A stretch of DNA of 64,000 nt from JALYNX01 sp963780755 (GTDB lineage Bacteria; Actinomycetota; Acidimicrobiia; Spongiisociales; ZC4RG35): NCBI GenBank assembly GCA_963780755.1, contig CAWACX010000001.1, positions 372,001 through 436,000 on the forward strand, in the 5' to 3' direction. Made by a program: the position numbers and the translations under genes. Position 1 is the first letter of the stretch, and each line of letters begins with the position of its first letter. The notes below the pieces were generated by a model. The model did not search any database. It had not been told where the DNA came from and saw only the letters and a program-made list of their open reading frames with translations. Of this stretch, positions 63,392 through 64,000 are shown one piece after another.

Positions 63392-64000
63392 TCAGTTGTC
63401 CAAAGCCCGCTTCAGGAACGCAGCCATCTGCCCTCTGGTCACGAAGTCGTTGGGGCAGAACCGGTTGTTCGCTGGCGGGTTGCATCCCTGAGTGACACCC
63501 GCAGTCCTCAGACGCTTGATGGCGGTCTCGAAAACGTGACCGTTGTCATCGACGAAGTAGTCGGTGTTGCCACCTGCGGTGTAGTTGAGAGCCCGGACCA
63601 GGAAGGCAGCCATCTGGCCTCTGGTGACGAAGTCGTCGGGGCAGAACCGGTTGTTGGCCGGCGGGTTGCATCCCTGAGTAACTCCCGCAGTCCTCAGCCG
63701 GTTGATCGCGGTCTCGAAGACGTGACCGTTGTCATCGACGAAGTAGTTGTTGCTGCCGCCGGCGGGTAGCCAAGGGCCCGGACCAGGAAGGCGGCCATCT
63801 GACCCCGGGTCCACCCGGTCATTCGGGCAGAACCGGTTGTTGGTCGGCGGGTTGCACCCCTGGGTGATCCCTTCCGCCTTCAGCCACTCGATGGCGTTCT
63901 CGAAGATGTGCCCGTCGTCATCGATGAACGGGTTGTCCGGATCCGGCGGCGGTGGCGGCGGTGGGGGCGGCGGGGTCGAGCTTCCGATGACGATCGTCCT
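63392..64000 (-). CDS. Surface protein C-terminus with three S-layer-like repeats, truncated by the window end
   Basis: The minus strand reads from the right edge through a poly-Pro tract (about 63945-63975), a first repeat (ITQGCNPPTNNRFCPND, then a frame change near 63810), and two clean repeats with VTQGCNPPANNRFCPDDFVT and VTQGCNPPANNRFCPNDFVT, ending AAFLKRALDN. The last two repeats are nearly identical to each other, so this array may be recently duplicated. The N-terminal part lies outside the window. Confidence 0.75.
   Translation of the reverse strand, partial: RTIVIGSSTPPPPPPPPPPDPDNPFIDDDGHIFENAIEWLKAEGITQGCNPPTNNRFCPNDRVDPGSDGRLPGPGPWLPAGGSNNYFVDDNGHVFETAINRLRTAGVTQGCNPPANNRFCPDDFVTRGQMAAFLVRALNYTAGGNTDYFVDDNGHVFETAIKRLRTAGVTQGCNPPANNRFCPNDFVTRGQMAAFLKRALDN

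Overview
The window comes from a GC-rich actinobacterium. Evidence for this is the frequent GTG and TTG starts, a WhiB7-type regulator, a deazaflavin (F420)-dependent nitroreductase-family protein, a primary-type sigma factor and many stop/start overlaps of the ATGA type. Surface proteins carry a cysteine-containing S-layer-homology-like repeat that I associate with Acidimicrobiia and relatives; this placement is an inference. I see no phage, plasmid or CRISPR signature. The window reads as ordinary chromosome with a surface-protein region on the right.

Layout. 1-7.2 kb: sugar and lipid genes: a GH3 N-acetylhexosaminidase (cut by the window edge), a GH13 alpha-glucosidase, a sugar ABC transporter ATPase, then a tightly overlapping chain of an acetyltransferase, an NTF2-like protein, a patatin and an acyltransferase. 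7.2-11.1 kb: divergent ilvC/ilvD and an RDD membrane protein. 11.1-20.4 kb: a YdeP-like molybdopterin oxidoreductase, an FAD amine oxidoreductase, aat, a universal stress protein, a form II coxSLM-type molybdenum hydroxylase and a VOC protein. 20.4-25.4 kb: an alpha-oxoamine synthase, a membrane histidine kinase and an MFS exporter in one operon, which is a candidate small-molecule signalling unit. 25.5-30 kb: a tRNA, tandem hairpin repeats and small genes including three DUF1801-like proteins and an adenylate cyclase. 30-34.4 kb: a candidate structured RNA, a SpoIIE-type phosphatase and a membrane protein with two CXXCH motifs. 35-45.9 kb: aldehyde dehydrogenase, a DEAD-box/RRM helicase, a TauE/SafE exporter, a PspC/LiaF-like envelope-stress set with its two-component system, an amidohydrolase, whiB7 with a leader peptide and attenuator, and a sigma factor. 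46-64 kb: secreted proteins with S-layer-like repeats (a SpoIID fusion, two CEMIP/G8-like beta-helix proteins, three mosaic proteins), topoisomerase IB, a glycosyltransferase and a small kinase.

Many genes are interrupted by single-base frameshifts. Almost every one is repaired by removing exactly one base. They are sparse on the left (ilvC, one DUF1801) and dense after about 46 kb and again after 60 kb. Because they hit genes such as ilvC and whiB7, and because the direction is uniform, they look like insertion-type sequencing errors rather than pseudogenes. I report such genes as single loci and give each break position.

The most interesting items are the whiB7 attenuation leader, the synthase-kinase-exporter operon, the tandem bacterial CEMIP-like proteins, an inverted pair of a dispersed palindromic repeat (one copy supplies the C-terminus of an enzyme), and several RNA hairpins with possible regulatory roles.
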